DNA of 64,000 nt from RYN-230 sp963717125 (GTDB lineage Bacteria; Actinomycetota; Actinomycetes; Streptosporangiales; Streptosporangiaceae). This document shows, piece by piece, positions 25,528 through 34,037 of the stretch. Each line of letters begins with the position of its first letter. The first letter of the stretch is position 1. The position numbers and the translations under genes are program-made. The stretch is from positions 1 to 64,000 of the forward strand of contig CAVQVG010000003.1 in assembly GCA_963717125.1 (NCBI GenBank). The letters are read 5' to 3'. The notes beneath the pieces were generated by a model. That model did not search any database, was not told the origin of the DNA, and worked only from the letters and a program-made list of their open reading frames with translations.

Positions 25528-26271
25528 CTACTTAATCCGCTTCTTTGCACGGCGAACATACTTATCGCGCCGGATGTATGCGCGACCGAAAATCAATGCG
25601 CCCAAGTTCATAATCAGTAGTCCGATAAAAGCCTGCTCCACGGCATGAGGGGCATTCCTGGGCAAGGCGTCGTATCCAAGAGCCACCAGGAGACCGGCAC
25701 CAATAAAGGGAAGCTCACTCTTTAGTGATCGGCGGATCTCCGGATATCTCATCACGCGCACGTTTACGTCGGCAAGCCTTCCATGAAACGAGACCGTTGG
25801 TATTCCATCGGTAAGCACGTCGAGCGAGATGCGTTCGCCGCGTGAGATCAGTGACGGGCACACGAGAATCTGACTCACTTCATCCAATCTGAATAACTTA
25901 TTTTCTGGATCAGACGACTGCAGCAGGTCAACAACATCGGCATCGAATCGGAAGGTTAGTGGTCGCTGGTCGAAGTCCTCGCTGCGAATATCTCTGCGTC
26001 CGCGATTAGTTACCTGGAGGGTTGCTACATACGGGTTCTGTACCACTCTTTCATTAAAGGTAACCTTTAGTTGATTGACCTCAATATTCGGTGATCGGCT
26101 AATCAGTGCCCTTGGCTCAAGAACACTGTACTCTAATAGCCCTCGCGGAGCACCGAAACGCCACAGGACGATAGCGGCCACGATCCCGACCGCTCCTATC
26201 GCTACACCGGTTATACCGATGGTCGTACCGTTGGTGTACCAATGATCACTGCTCGCAATGATGATGTGCAT
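25528..26271 (-). CDS. Membrane protein of unknown function, 247 aa
   Basis: One N-terminal membrane segment (residues about 18-38, GITGVAIGAVGIVAAIVLWR) and a C-terminal hydrophobic pair (about 190-208 and 215-232, GLLIMNLGALIFGRAYI) flank a soluble beta-rich domain of about 140 residues (KVTFNERVVQNPYVATLQVT, QILVCPSLISRGERISLDVL). It ends with a basic tail. Codon use is clearly less GC-rich than neighbours. No family recognised. ATG 26271 has GGAG close upstream. Confidence 0.65.
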   Translation of the reverse strand: MHIIIASSDHWYTNGTTIGITGVAIGAVGIVAAIVLWRFGAPRGLLEYSVLEPRALISRSPNIEVNQLKVTFNERVVQNPYVATLQVTNRGRRDIRSEDFDQRPLTFRFDADVVDLLQSSDPENKLFRLDEVSQILVCPSLISRGERISLDVLTDGIPTVSFHGRLADVNVRVMRYPEIRRSLKSELPFIGAGLLVALGYDALPRNAPHAVEQAFIGLLIMNLGALIFGRAYIRRDKYVRRAKKRIK

Positions 26272-26318
26272 GCTCCGCTTCTAACCTTGTGGCGTCCAGG
26301 ACCAGTCTTGAGGCACAC

Positions 26319-26342
26319 CGAAGCCCGGCCTGTAGGGCTTCG
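26319..26342. terminator. Hairpin between two membrane-protein genes
   Basis: CGAAGCCC (26319-26326) and GGGCTTCG (26335-26342) form a perfect 8-bp stem with an 8-base loop. It lies between the 26396-26803 gene and the next one, both minus strand. No strong T-run follows. Confidence 0.45.
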
Positions 26343-26395
26343 TTCCACACCTTGCATCGTTATGGCTTAGATGCGCCCCCTGCATTGAGACCCTA

Positions 26396-26803
26396 TTAAT
26401 GGCCCACAACAAGAAGTGTGATCACCGCTGCGAGAGCCGATACCGCCGAACCAAGACCAGCAAGCGTGTTCACCCCTTCCCTGGGAGTCGCCCACAGTCC
26501 ATGGTTCAGCTCCCGCCAAGCCCTAGGAATAAACGTCATCTTGATTTTCTGCCACTTGTGCTCCCGCAAGTGGCAGCCAATCAAGAGCCCTGACGAGTTG
26601 TTACGGCAGAGAGTCCCTTCCCGCGTGACTGCCCCGCACCAGAGGGGAGCCTGAAACAGGAAGTACACGAGTGCCCCAACAGACAGGACCAGGACCAGAC
26701 CGATGATCGCCGTCGTTATCTTCCCGAGTACCACGCCAACCCAGCACGCCAGCGCGGCAAGCAGGGTGACGACACCCCAGTAACGTCTTAACAAGGACCC
26801 CAT
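26396..26803 (-). CDS. Small membrane protein with a Cys/His cluster
   Basis: 135 residues. Two membrane segments near 9-27 and 31-51 (IIGLVLVLSVGALVYFLFQ), a middle motif WCGAVTREGTLCRN...GCHLREH, and a C-terminal membrane segment (SAVSALAAVITLLVVGH). The C-x(8)-C-x(n)-C-x(3)-H spacing looks like a small zinc knuckle of the CxAxTxxGxxC type seen in phage and island proteins; that match is an inference. Lower GC than the chromosome. Function unknown. Confidence 0.6.
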   Translation of the reverse strand: MGSLLRRYWGVVTLLAALACWVGVVLGKITTAIIGLVLVLSVGALVYFLFQAPLWCGAVTREGTLCRNNSSGLLIGCHLREHKWQKIKMTFIPRAWRELNHGLWATPREGVNTLAGLGSAVSALAAVITLLVVGH

Positions 26804-27242
26804 GCTAGGGAAGTTAACCCGGCAAGAGCGAGCCGTACAGTGGGCAAAACGGGCATGTAAGTCAAACGTCCGGGATGGTTAGCTCCTTGCCTCCTGACAA
26901 CGAAGATCCCGGCTCGCCCCGGCGGTTCGTTACCAAACCGTTAACTTAAGCAAAGTAGCTACTAAATTACTACGGAGAGTACGCTCCCGCAGGTCAGATG
27001 CTCATTGTCTCTAACCGGCACCTTGCGCCGCTTTGTGTGATTTTTCCGGTTCTTATCGCCCATCCCGGCACCGCCCGAGCCGCGACACGCCCGGCGTGTT
27101 AGAACCCCAACTCGCTTCGGACTCGTTACCCTCGCTCGTGAAGGTTCTCGTATGTACCTGGTCGGCCGCTATCCGGATGCGACCGAGCGGGCTCCGGTGC
27201 ATCCCATCAGGGAAGGTGTACCCGCACGAGAAAGGGGACTCA
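26804..27242. other. AT-richer non-coding stretch
   Basis: 439 bases with no supported gene. It includes the AT-rich part GTTAACTTAAGCAAAG (about 26939-26955) and holds the presumed promoter of the minus-strand membrane gene on its left and of the 27243 small gene on its right. Frames on both strands here have no start signals or family. Confidence 0.5.
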
Positions 27243-27371
27243 ATGTCCTCGCAACCCTCGGAGGAGCGGCCCAGACCGATCCGCAAGACGATCATGGCGA
27301 TACTTGCCCTGGTCATCCCACAGGTTGGGAAGTGTCTAGCGGTCTGGCTTGGGAGAGGCGGTCACCTTTGA
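27243..27371 (+). CDS. Small hydrophobic protein, 42 aa
   Basis: ATG 27243 preceded by AAAGGGG at 5 bases. The product starts MSSQPSEERPRPIRKTIMAI and continues with a hydrophobic stretch LALVIPQVGKCLAVWLG. It could be a single-pass membrane peptide. The stop TGA (27369-27371) lies inside a perfect hairpin. No family recognised; the surrounding gene-poor DNA makes either a toxin-like peptide or a leader peptide possible. Confidence 0.45.
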   Translation: MSSQPSEERPRPIRKTIMAILALVIPQVGKCLAVWLGRGGHL

Positions 27372-27390
27372 CCGCCTCGACCGCCTCTCC
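27352..27390 (+). terminator. Two mutually exclusive hairpins at the end of the 42-aa gene
   Basis: Left arm GAGGCGGTCA (27355-27364) pairs with TGACCGCCTC (27369-27378), loop 4; alternatively GGAGAGGCGGTC (27352-27363) pairs with GACCGCCTCTCC (27379-27390). The two share the left arm, so only one can form. No T-run follows. Confidence 0.5.
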
Positions 27391-27776
27391 CCAGATGTAA
27401 CTCAGCAGTAACCTGCAGTACCGGCCGTCAGCCCGCCCCAACGGGCTGGCGGTCTCTGCGTCCCACAATCCAGATTGGGCTGTCCGATCTGTCCAGCCTG
27501 TCCGGTTAGTGGTTGTAGCGAGTTGTAGCGTTCACTGCTGTTCAGTTTCTACAGTGCTCGCCTATCTCTTGCAAGCATGAAACGCCAACATTGTTGTGCG
27601 TTGTTGCGCCGTAACGCGACCACGATCAAGGCATATGCCCAGGTAGGGGCGCTGCATGCGCAACTAGGTTTAACTGCAACCTAGGTCTAACCGCAACTAG
27701 GCCGGCAGCCCGGTTGGTCAGGCTAACTGTCCTTAGCCTTGACTGGACGCTCCCCAACCTTGCTGTGGCGGCCAGC
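27391..27776. other. Non-coding region with short direct repeats
   Basis: No supported gene. An imperfect hairpin lies at about 27427-27453 (CCGTCAGCCCG / CGGGCTGGCGG). AGTTGTAGCG-like words repeat around 27506-27530, and an iteron-like block is at 27661-27703 (separate entry). Confidence 0.5.
27661..27703. repeat. Iteron-like direct repeats CAACTAGG
   Basis: CAACTAGGTTTAACTG (27661-27676), CAACCTAGGTCTAACCG (27677-27693) and a partial CAACTAGG (27694-27701) follow head to tail with period 16-17. Such arrays often bind an initiator or regulator. The neighbouring minus-strand small gene is 74 bases to the right. Confidence 0.6.
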
Positions 27777-27989
27777 TTAGCCCGAAGGCCCATCGTCGTC
27801 TGGCTGACCCCGGTCCCCACGCAGTGCGCGGAGCACTTTAAGCGCACGTTCCGCCCTGTCCCGATCTTTAGCCGTGATCGCGGTTATCCCCGCAGCGAGC
27901 CGGACAACAGCGTCAGAGCCATAGCGCAAGGTGACACCGATAGTCGCCGCGACTGAGACGGCCGGTACAACCAGCTCGGGGAGGGACAT
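27777..27989 (-). CDS. Small membrane-associated protein, 70 aa
   Basis: ATG 27989 with GGAGA at 7 bases. Sequence begins MSLPELVVPAVSVAATIGVT, an N-terminal hydrophobic helix, then a charged helix RDRAERALKVLRALRGDRG. Similar short proteins are frequent in actinomycete elements, in my recollection, but have no known function. Downstream of the GntR remnant on the same strand. Confidence 0.55.
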   Translation of the reverse strand: MSLPELVVPAVSVAATIGVTLRYGSDAVVRLAAGITAITAKDRDRAERALKVLRALRGDRGQPDDDGPSG

Positions 27990-28159
27990 CGCGGGTCTCC
28001 AATGGCAAGCGTTGGAAACCAGCGTCTGAGGGTCCCTAGTCCTCCGGCACTTGCCTTGGCTGCGGACACTGCCAAGTGGCCGCCCTTGTCAACCGAGCCG
28101 CTCACGCGACAAGACGTTGGCACACCCAGTATGCCACGGCTACACAGTCCGCCGGAGCA

Positions 28160-28300
28160 TCACAGCACGTACGAGCCGCGTGTCGGAACGGTCTCGACCA
28201 GGCCGCGTTCCCTCAGTGCCTCTACGGCTCGCCTAGCCGTGTTCCGGCCAATCTCGAATTCTTCGACACGCTGCTGGCCACCCGCCAGCCTGAAGTCCAC
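28160..28300 (-). pseudogene. Fragment of a GntR-type winged-helix regulator
   Basis: From GTG 28300 the frame reads VDFRLAGGQQRVEEFEIGRN then TARRAVEALRERGLVETVPT and RGSYVL, ending TGA 28162-28160. EIGRNTARRAVEALRERGL and the wing TRGSYV are characteristic of GntR HTH domains. A stop lies just upstream, so the first helix and effector domain are missing. KorSA-like GntR repressors control transfer in related elements, so this may be what is left of one. Confidence 0.5.
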
Positions 28301-28754
28301 GGGCCGGGCGAGGGACTGCTGCCGGCGTCAGAGCGGGCATCCGCCCGCCGCCACGGCATCCAAACTGGCTGTTCAGCAGCCCGGCGGGCGGACGCAGCAC
28401 GCGTCACGCGCGGGCTTGCCGGCAGGGGGCGCGATCCTCCCCCATGGCCCGCTGCTATCGGGAGCGAGAGCCAGCATCCGGGCAGGCTGCTTTACCAATT
28501 CGTTATCTCCTGGTTTTCCGATGCCATCCGGCACCGACGGCCGGGGCTGCCCTGGGCGCGTGACGCAGCAGGCCGGCGCGGAAGTCAAGCGCGGATCACC
28601 GGCAGTCCCGGGCGGGCTCGTGCTTGCGGAGTGCTTGTCGAGTGCGTGCGAGGTGCGTGGGAGGCGCTTGCCGGACGCCTGCCAGATGCCGGGGAACTGC
28701 TTGAGAGTTCTGGCTGCATGAGTGCTCCTGATCGATCGCGAAGGGAGCACCACC
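28301..28754. other. No supported gene
   Basis: 454 bases. Frames on the plus strand (for example 28002-28721) lack Shine-Dalgarno sites and have poor third-position GC, so I do not call them. The promoter of the 28755 gene should lie here; AAGGGAG at 28741-28747 serves that gene. Confidence 0.5.
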
Positions 28755-29549
28755 ATGAGCACCCGCATGGGCGAGGACTTCGGGCCATCTCCCCTGGACC
28801 TGGTGGACACGACGGTCCAGCTGCTGGTCTGCGAGCCGTACCCGCTGGCCGCCGACGGGGCACGGATCGGGCACGGCCTGCCGAAGCGGCCGATCCCCCT
28901 GGACGAGCTGCGGGTCATGCTGCTGCACCCGTCCATGAATTACGACGCGCGCGACGCGGTCTGGCGTGAGCTGGTGAACCAGGCACGCAGCGGCGACCCG
29001 GCGTGGCGGGTTGGTGCCGCCTGGGTGGCGCTGCCGGCGCTGCGGCTGCTCGCCGGCCGACTGGCCGCCGATTACGACGGCGACACCCATGACCTGGATG
29101 GCGAGCTGCTCACCGGGTTCATGGAGGCGATCAAGGTGATCGATACCTCCGGGGGGCGGATCGCGGCCCGGCTGTGCTTCGCCGCGTTCAACGCTGGGCG
29201 CAGGTTCCTGTACCGGGAGGCCGCCTATTCTGGGCGCCGCGCCGAGCTGCCGGAGTCCGTGCGGCCCGCGCAGCCGTGGGGTCACCCCGATTTCGTTCTC
29301 GCCCGGGCTGTCGCGCGGGGCGTGATCACCCGGACCGCCGCTGACCTGATCGGCCGGACCCGGCTCGAAGGCGAGCCGCTGGCCCAGGCCGCCGCGGCGA
29401 ACGGCCTGGAATACACCGCCGCTCAAGTGCAGCGCTGGCGCGCCGAGCAACGGCTAGCAGAGGCCATCCGCGACGGGGGTCTGAGCGATATTGCATCTGA
29501 TGCAACATACGACGCGGTGCGGGAACGTCGCCGCAGCGGGACAACGTGA
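28755..29549 (+). CDS. Unknown protein, possibly HTH-containing, 264 aa
   Basis: ATG 28755 follows AAGGGAG by 7 bases. Mostly helical: ARDAVWRELVNQARSGDPAW, RVGAAWVALPALRLLAGRLA, then DLDGELLTGFMEAIKVIDTS and a C-terminal region DFVLARAVARGVITRTAADL with LAQAAAANGLEYTAAQVQRW. The layout recalls sigma-70-like proteins (region 2-like helices, region 4-like HTH) that are common in actinobacterial elements, but I cannot assign it firmly. It precedes the recombinase cassette in the same direction. Confidence 0.6.
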   Translation: MSTRMGEDFGPSPLDLVDTTVQLLVCEPYPLAADGARIGHGLPKRPIPLDELRVMLLHPSMNYDARDAVWRELVNQARSGDPAWRVGAAWVALPALRLLAGRLAADYDGDTHDLDGELLTGFMEAIKVIDTSGGRIAARLCFAAFNAGRRFLYREAAYSGRRAELPESVRPAQPWGHPDFVLARAVARGVITRTAADLIGRTRLEGEPLAQAAAANGLEYTAAQVQRWRAEQRLAEAIRDGGLSDIASDATYDAVRERRRSGTT

Positions 29550-29673
29550 TCGCGATGGTACTGAAGGAACGCGGATGACTTGGGGGGCGACGCGCCGATA
29601 GCCTGCGGTTCTACGCCTTGCGCGTCTTTTAATGCAACCATGATGCATCTAGTCACCTGCCCGGAGGTGCGGT

Positions 29674-30786
29674 TTGGCTCGTCAGGTGGATCTTGCTGGT
29701 GCGGCGCACCTGGTGCTCGCGGCCGGGGTGGTGCATCTGGATCCGCAGACCGCGGTGTTCGAGGCCATGGTGGAGGGGTGGGCGCGGCAGCAGCGGTCCC
29801 GGCTGCTGGCCGAGGGCACGGTCGGGAAGCGGGTGCGGCTGGTGCGGCGGTTCGCCGAGTTCACCAGCGAGTACCCGTGGTCGTGGCAGCCGGGGGATGT
29901 GGAGGAGTTCAGCGTGTCGCTGCGCGGGGATGCGCGGGCACTGTTGACGATCCGGGCTTATCAGCAGGCGCTGCGGCTATTCTGCGATTTTGCCGTCGAT
30001 CCGCGTTACGGCTGGGCTGCGGAGTGCGAGGAGCGGTTCGGCTCGTATCCGGTCCAGGTGTGTCATGAGTGGAACACCGCCGCTCATGTCGCGGACTTCG
30101 AGGGTGCGCCGGGGCGACGGCCGTTTACCCGAGCCGAGCTGCAGGAGTTCTTCGACTTTGCTGATGCGCAGGTGGGGCGGATCGGCTCGGGCGGGCGGAA
30201 GGGGGCGCTGGCGGCGTTCCGGGACGCGGTGTGCTTCAAGGTGATTTACGCGTGGGGGCTGCGCCGCCGGGAGGCGGTGATGCTCGATGCCGGGGACTGG
30301 CATCCGAGCCCGGCGGCGCCGGCGTTCGGGAATCTGGGGTCGGTGCATGTGCGGTTCGGCAAGGCGATGCGGGGCAGCGCACCGCGCCGGCGCACGGTGC
30401 TGAGCGTGTTCGGGTGGGCGGTGGAGGCGGTGGAGCAGTACTTCGCCGAGGTGCGGCCGCTGTCGGAGCCGGGGCCGCATCCGGCGATGTGGGTCAGTGA
30501 GCGCGGCGGCCGGATCGCGGCCCGGACGCTGAATGACCGGTTCGCCGCGTACCGTGCTGAGCTGGGTTTCCCGGAGGTGCTGGATTTGCATGCGCTGCGG
30601 CATTCGTATGTGACTCATCTGGCTGAGGACGGGTTCCCGGAGAAATTCGTGTCCGAGCAGGTCGGCCACGCTTATGTGTCGACCACGGCGCTGTATACGT
30701 CGGTGTCGGATGATTTCAAGAACCGGGTGCTCGCCAGGGCCCTCGAACCTGCCTTCGCGGTGGCGGGGGCGGGGAGGGGGCGGTGA
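29674..30786 (+). CDS. Tyrosine recombinase (first gene of three-gene cassette)
   Basis: 370 residues. N-terminal core-binding domain (LRGDARALLTIRAYQQALRL) and catalytic domain with Arg in YAWGLRRREAVML, HxxR in LHALRHSYVTHL, a VGHAYVSTTALY His/Tyr segment. All catalytic residues are present. TTG 29674 is the start because GGAGG lies 7 bases upstream. The stop overlaps the next gene by GTGA. It is distinct from the tRNA-linked integrase at 18-20 kb and more like transposon (Tn554 TnpA-like) recombinases in size. Confidence 0.88.
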   Translation: MARQVDLAGAAHLVLAAGVVHLDPQTAVFEAMVEGWARQQRSRLLAEGTVGKRVRLVRRFAEFTSEYPWSWQPGDVEEFSVSLRGDARALLTIRAYQQALRLFCDFAVDPRYGWAAECEERFGSYPVQVCHEWNTAAHVADFEGAPGRRPFTRAELQEFFDFADAQVGRIGSGGRKGALAAFRDAVCFKVIYAWGLRRREAVMLDAGDWHPSPAAPAFGNLGSVHVRFGKAMRGSAPRRRTVLSVFGWAVEAVEQYFAEVRPLSEPGPHPAMWVSERGGRIAARTLNDRFAAYRAELGFPEVLDLHALRHSYVTHLAEDGFPEKFVSEQVGHAYVSTTALYTSVSDDFKNRVLARALEPAFAVAGAGRGR

Positions 30787-31127
30787 CGCGGAAGATGGGG
30801 ATCCGCTGGCACCTGCGCGAGCTGATGGCGCTGCAGGGCATGTTCGCCACCACCGACCTGGTGCCGCTGCTGGCCGAACGAGGCGTGGTCTTGTCGCGTG
30901 AGCAGGTCTACCGGCTGGTCACCCGCACCCCCGAGCGGCTGAACACCACCACACTGGCGGCGCTGTGCGACATCCTGGGCGTCGGCGCGGGGGACCTGAT
31001 CGAGGTTGTCGCCGAGCCCCGCCAGGTCCGCAAGAGCGCCGCGGAAGCGGGCGGCCCGGCTAAGACCGTGAAGGGTCTCACGCCCCGGCCCGCCCGCATC
31101 ATCGCCAGGGACGAGCCGGGCCGGTGA
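30783..31127 (+). CDS. Cro/C1-type HTH protein (second cassette gene)
   Basis: 114 residues. HTH: HLRELMALQGMFATTDLVPL then LLAERGVVLSREQVYRLVTR and LAALCDILGVGAGDLIEVV, the XRE type used in small regulators. A basic tail follows (KSAAEAGGPAKTVKGLTPRP). GTG 30783 shares GTGA with the recombinase stop. Likely a regulator or accessory DNA-binding subunit of the cassette. Confidence 0.85.
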   Translation: MTRKMGIRWHLRELMALQGMFATTDLVPLLAERGVVLSREQVYRLVTRTPERLNTTTLAALCDILGVGAGDLIEVVAEPRQVRKSAAEAGGPAKTVKGLTPRPARIIARDEPGR

Positions 31128-31137
31128 CTGGCTGGCC

Positions 31138-33975
31138 GTGGTTAGCCGCCCGGGCATCATGCCCGCCGGGCAGGAACTGGACGCCACCGCGCGGGCCCTC
31201 ACCGGGCTGCTGGCCGGGCTGACCGCCGGGCAGGCCCGGCAGGCCCTGGCGGCCGCGGTCGCGGGCAACGGCGAGGCCAGGTTCCACGCCGCCCGTTACT
31301 GCTCGCTGCGCCGGTTCCTGGCCGCTCATCCCGGCGCGCTGTCGTCGGGGGCGGTGATCACGGCCGCTGACCGGCCGCGGCTGGTCGCCCCGCAGGATGT
31401 GAAACGGCTGGCCGCCGCACTGCGGGCAGCCGGCCGGGCGGATGTGGCAGTCCCGGTCAGGCGCTGCGCCGCCGGGCGTCATGAGGTCCGCGACAACTGG
31501 TCTGCCCGGCAGGGCTGCATCCGCTGCGACACCGGGCACGCTCTGGCCGACTGCGTAGGCCTGGTCACCGGGCTGCTGGATGGCATGCCTGACGATCAGG
31601 CCCGCAGCTGCCTGCTGGCCGCGGCCGGCGGCGGGACAAGCCGCAATACCGCCGCCCGGCTGCGGGTCATCGCTGCGCACCTGCGCGGCCAGCCGCACGC
31701 CCTGGCCAGCGGCGAGACCACCGTGCCGATCGACGTGCTGCGCCTGATCAGCGAGCTGCGCCGCGCAGGCCGCAGCGACGCGGCCCGGCCGCGGTGCGCC
31801 GACTGCGGGCGCGAGCGGTTCCTGCGCGCCCACCGGCCCGACGGGCAGCGCGTCTGCGCCTCCTGCTCCCAGGCCTACCACCTGCCGGAGCGGTGCGGCC
31901 GCTGCGGGCAGCAAGCCCGGGTCTGCGCCCGCGACCCTGGCGGCAGCGCGGTCTGCGGGCGGTGCCGGCGTGCCGACCCCGCGGCGTGGAAGCCCTGCGG
32001 CATCTGCGGCCATGACGGCTGGGCCCGCATCACCATCAACGGCACCCGGATCGGCGACTGCTGCTACCTGCACCCGCACGAACGCTGCTCGGCCTGCGGG
32101 ATCGGCCGCGCCGTCAGCCCCTACAAAACCCGCAAAGCCACCTGCGCCGCCTGCGCCACCGCCCCGCTCGCGGCGTGCAGCTCCTGCGGCCTAGACGCCA
32201 TGGTGCCCTCACCGGGCGAGACGCCGTTGTGCCTGCGCTGCGCCTCGGGTGCGACCCGCCCGTGCGCTGGCTGCCGGGCACCGACCGTCAGCCGCGCCGC
32301 CGGCGGGGAGCCCCGCTGCCCGGGCTGCTACTCCCGGCCCCGGCGGGCCTGCGGGCGGTGCGGGCGGGTCCGCGTCATCGTCCGGCTAGCGGCCGGAGGT
32401 GACCCGGAACTGTGCGGGAGCTGCTGGACCGGCCCGGTGACCCGGTGCGGGAAGTGCGGCCGGCAGCGCCCGTGCCGCGGTGAGCGCACCGGGCAGATGC
32501 TGTGCGGAAGCTGCCAGCCCCGGCCCAGGCGAGAATGCTCCCACTGCGGCCACCGCCGCAAGGTCACGGTGGTCTGGCGAGACGGTCCGGCGTGCGCGTC
32601 TTGCTACCGGGCGGCGATGCGCGCGAAAGGCAACTGCCCCGGCTGCGGCCAGCACCGTCGCCTGCTCCCCCGCCGCGGCACCGCGCAGGACCTGTGCGCC
32701 GGGTGCGCGGGCGGCCCGCCCGGGCCGGTCTGCGGCGACTGCGGCAACGAGGACTGGCTCTACCACAAGGGACGCTGCGCCCGGTGCGTGCTGAAGACCC
32801 GGCTGACCGGGCTGCTCGGCACCGAGCCCGCGCGCACAGCCCGGGGGCTGCAGCCACTGCATGAGGCGCTGCTGGCGGCTGAACGGCCCGAGGCCGTGAT
32901 CAGCTGGCTCCAGCCCAGCCGGCCCGGATACAAGATCCTCGCCCGGCTGGCCAGCGGCGAACTGGACCTGTCGCATGCCGCGCTCGACGCCGTCGCGGAC
33001 GTGCACCGCAACGCCACCGGCCACATTACCGCGCTGCCCACCGCCCTGGGCGCCCTCCCCGAGCGGGACACCCACCTGGCCTGCCTCGAACGCGACACCG
33101 CCGCCATCCTGGACGACGCAGCGGACCCGGACATGCGCCGGCTGCTGCGCCGCTACGCCACCTGGGGACTGCTGCGCCACGCCCGCGCCAAAGCCCGCCA
33201 GGCACCGCTGACCTCCGGGATCCGCCACGGGCAGGCCGCCAGGCTCAAGACCGCCGTCCACTTCACCAGCTGGCTTGCCAGCCGCGGCCTGGACCTGGCC
33301 GCCTGCCGTCAGCCCGATCTCGACACCTACCTGCTGGCCTGCCCGGCCCGCCGTGACGAGGTCCGGCACTTCCTCGCCTGGGCACGCCGTTACCGCGACC
33401 GCGCACTCACCATCGCGCCCGTGCCCCGCCCGGACACGGTGGTCCCGCTCGCCCAGGACCAGCGGTGGGCACTGGCTCGCAGCCTCCTGCATGACGACGG
33501 CCACGACCCCGGCGATCGCGTCGCCGGGCTGCTCGTCCTGCTGTTCGGCCAGCGACCCGGGAGCATCGCCCGGCTCACCACCAGCCACGTCAGCCTCGAC
33601 GCCGGGCACACCACGCTGACGCTGGGCACCACCCCGATCCGCGTCCCCGAACCCCTCGCCGGCCACCTGCACGACCTCGCCGGCCAGCGCCGCCAGCTCG
33701 GCCAGGTTCCCGCCGGCGGACCGGGGCCGTGGCTGTTCCCGGGCCTGCATCCCGGGCAGCCGGTCCTGCCCGCCACCATCAGCCACCGGCTGGCCCGCAT
33801 CGGCATCGACACCGTCACCGGCCGCGCCAGCGCGCTCCTGCAACTCGCCGGCGAGCTCCCGCCCACCGTCGTGGCCGACTTGCTCGGGCTGCGCCCCAAG
33901 ACCGCCATCGCCTGGGGCCAGCTCGCCGGCCGCCCCTGGGCCGCCTATCCCTCCATGCGCGGCCAGAAGCCATAA
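31138..33975 (+). CDS. Zinc-ribbon-array protein with degenerate tyrosine-recombinase domain (third cassette gene)
   Basis: 945 residues. Residues 1-220 are helical. From about 220 to 560 there are some eleven paired CxxC knuckles (for example CADCGRERF with CASC, CGRCGQQ with CGRC, CSHCGHRRK with CASC, CPGCGQHRR with CAGC), an array of small zinc ribbons. The C-terminal 270 residues look like a recombinase fold: an arm-like SGIRHGQAARLKTAVHF, core helices, and LLFGQRPGSIARLTTSHV with the catalytic Arg near 805; the HxxR and second His are not recognisable and the final Tyr is doubtful. Probably a DNA-binding partner rather than an active strand-cutter. Start GTG 31138 or ATG 31159. Confidence 0.8.
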   Translation: MVSRPGIMPAGQELDATARALTGLLAGLTAGQARQALAAAVAGNGEARFHAARYCSLRRFLAAHPGALSSGAVITAADRPRLVAPQDVKRLAAALRAAGRADVAVPVRRCAAGRHEVRDNWSARQGCIRCDTGHALADCVGLVTGLLDGMPDDQARSCLLAAAGGGTSRNTAARLRVIAAHLRGQPHALASGETTVPIDVLRLISELRRAGRSDAARPRCADCGRERFLRAHRPDGQRVCASCSQAYHLPERCGRCGQQARVCARDPGGSAVCGRCRRADPAAWKPCGICGHDGWARITINGTRIGDCCYLHPHERCSACGIGRAVSPYKTRKATCAACATAPLAACSSCGLDAMVPSPGETPLCLRCASGATRPCAGCRAPTVSRAAGGEPRCPGCYSRPRRACGRCGRVRVIVRLAAGGDPELCGSCWTGPVTRCGKCGRQRPCRGERTGQMLCGSCQPRPRRECSHCGHRRKVTVVWRDGPACASCYRAAMRAKGNCPGCGQHRRLLPRRGTAQDLCAGCAGGPPGPVCGDCGNEDWLYHKGRCARCVLKTRLTGLLGTEPARTARGLQPLHEALLAAERPEAVISWLQPSRPGYKILARLASGELDLSHAALDAVADVHRNATGHITALPTALGALPERDTHLACLERDTAAILDDAADPDMRRLLRRYATWGLLRHARAKARQAPLTSGIRHGQAARLKTAVHFTSWLASRGLDLAACRQPDLDTYLLACPARRDEVRHFLAWARRYRDRALTIAPVPRPDTVVPLAQDQRWALARSLLHDDGHDPGDRVAGLLVLLFGQRPGSIARLTTSHVSLDAGHTTLTLGTTPIRVPEPLAGHLHDLAGQRRQLGQVPAGGPGPWLFPGLHPGQPVLPATISHRLARIGIDTVTGRASALLQLAGELPPTVVADLLGLRPKTAIAWGQLAGRPWAAYPSMRGQKP

Positions 33976-34037
33976 CCAGCCCGATCAAGAATGCGGCGCG
34001 GGGGCCTGCGAGGCGGCTGAAGCATGCGGTGCCTTCC

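Noticed and set aside
28002..28721. Plus-strand 239-residue frame
   Set aside because: Contradicted by the GntR fragment on the other strand, no Shine-Dalgarno, poor third-position GC.
32386..33843. Minus-strand 485-residue frame within the zinc-ribbon gene
   Set aside because: Same reason; the plus strand has clear CxxC motifs and domain structure.
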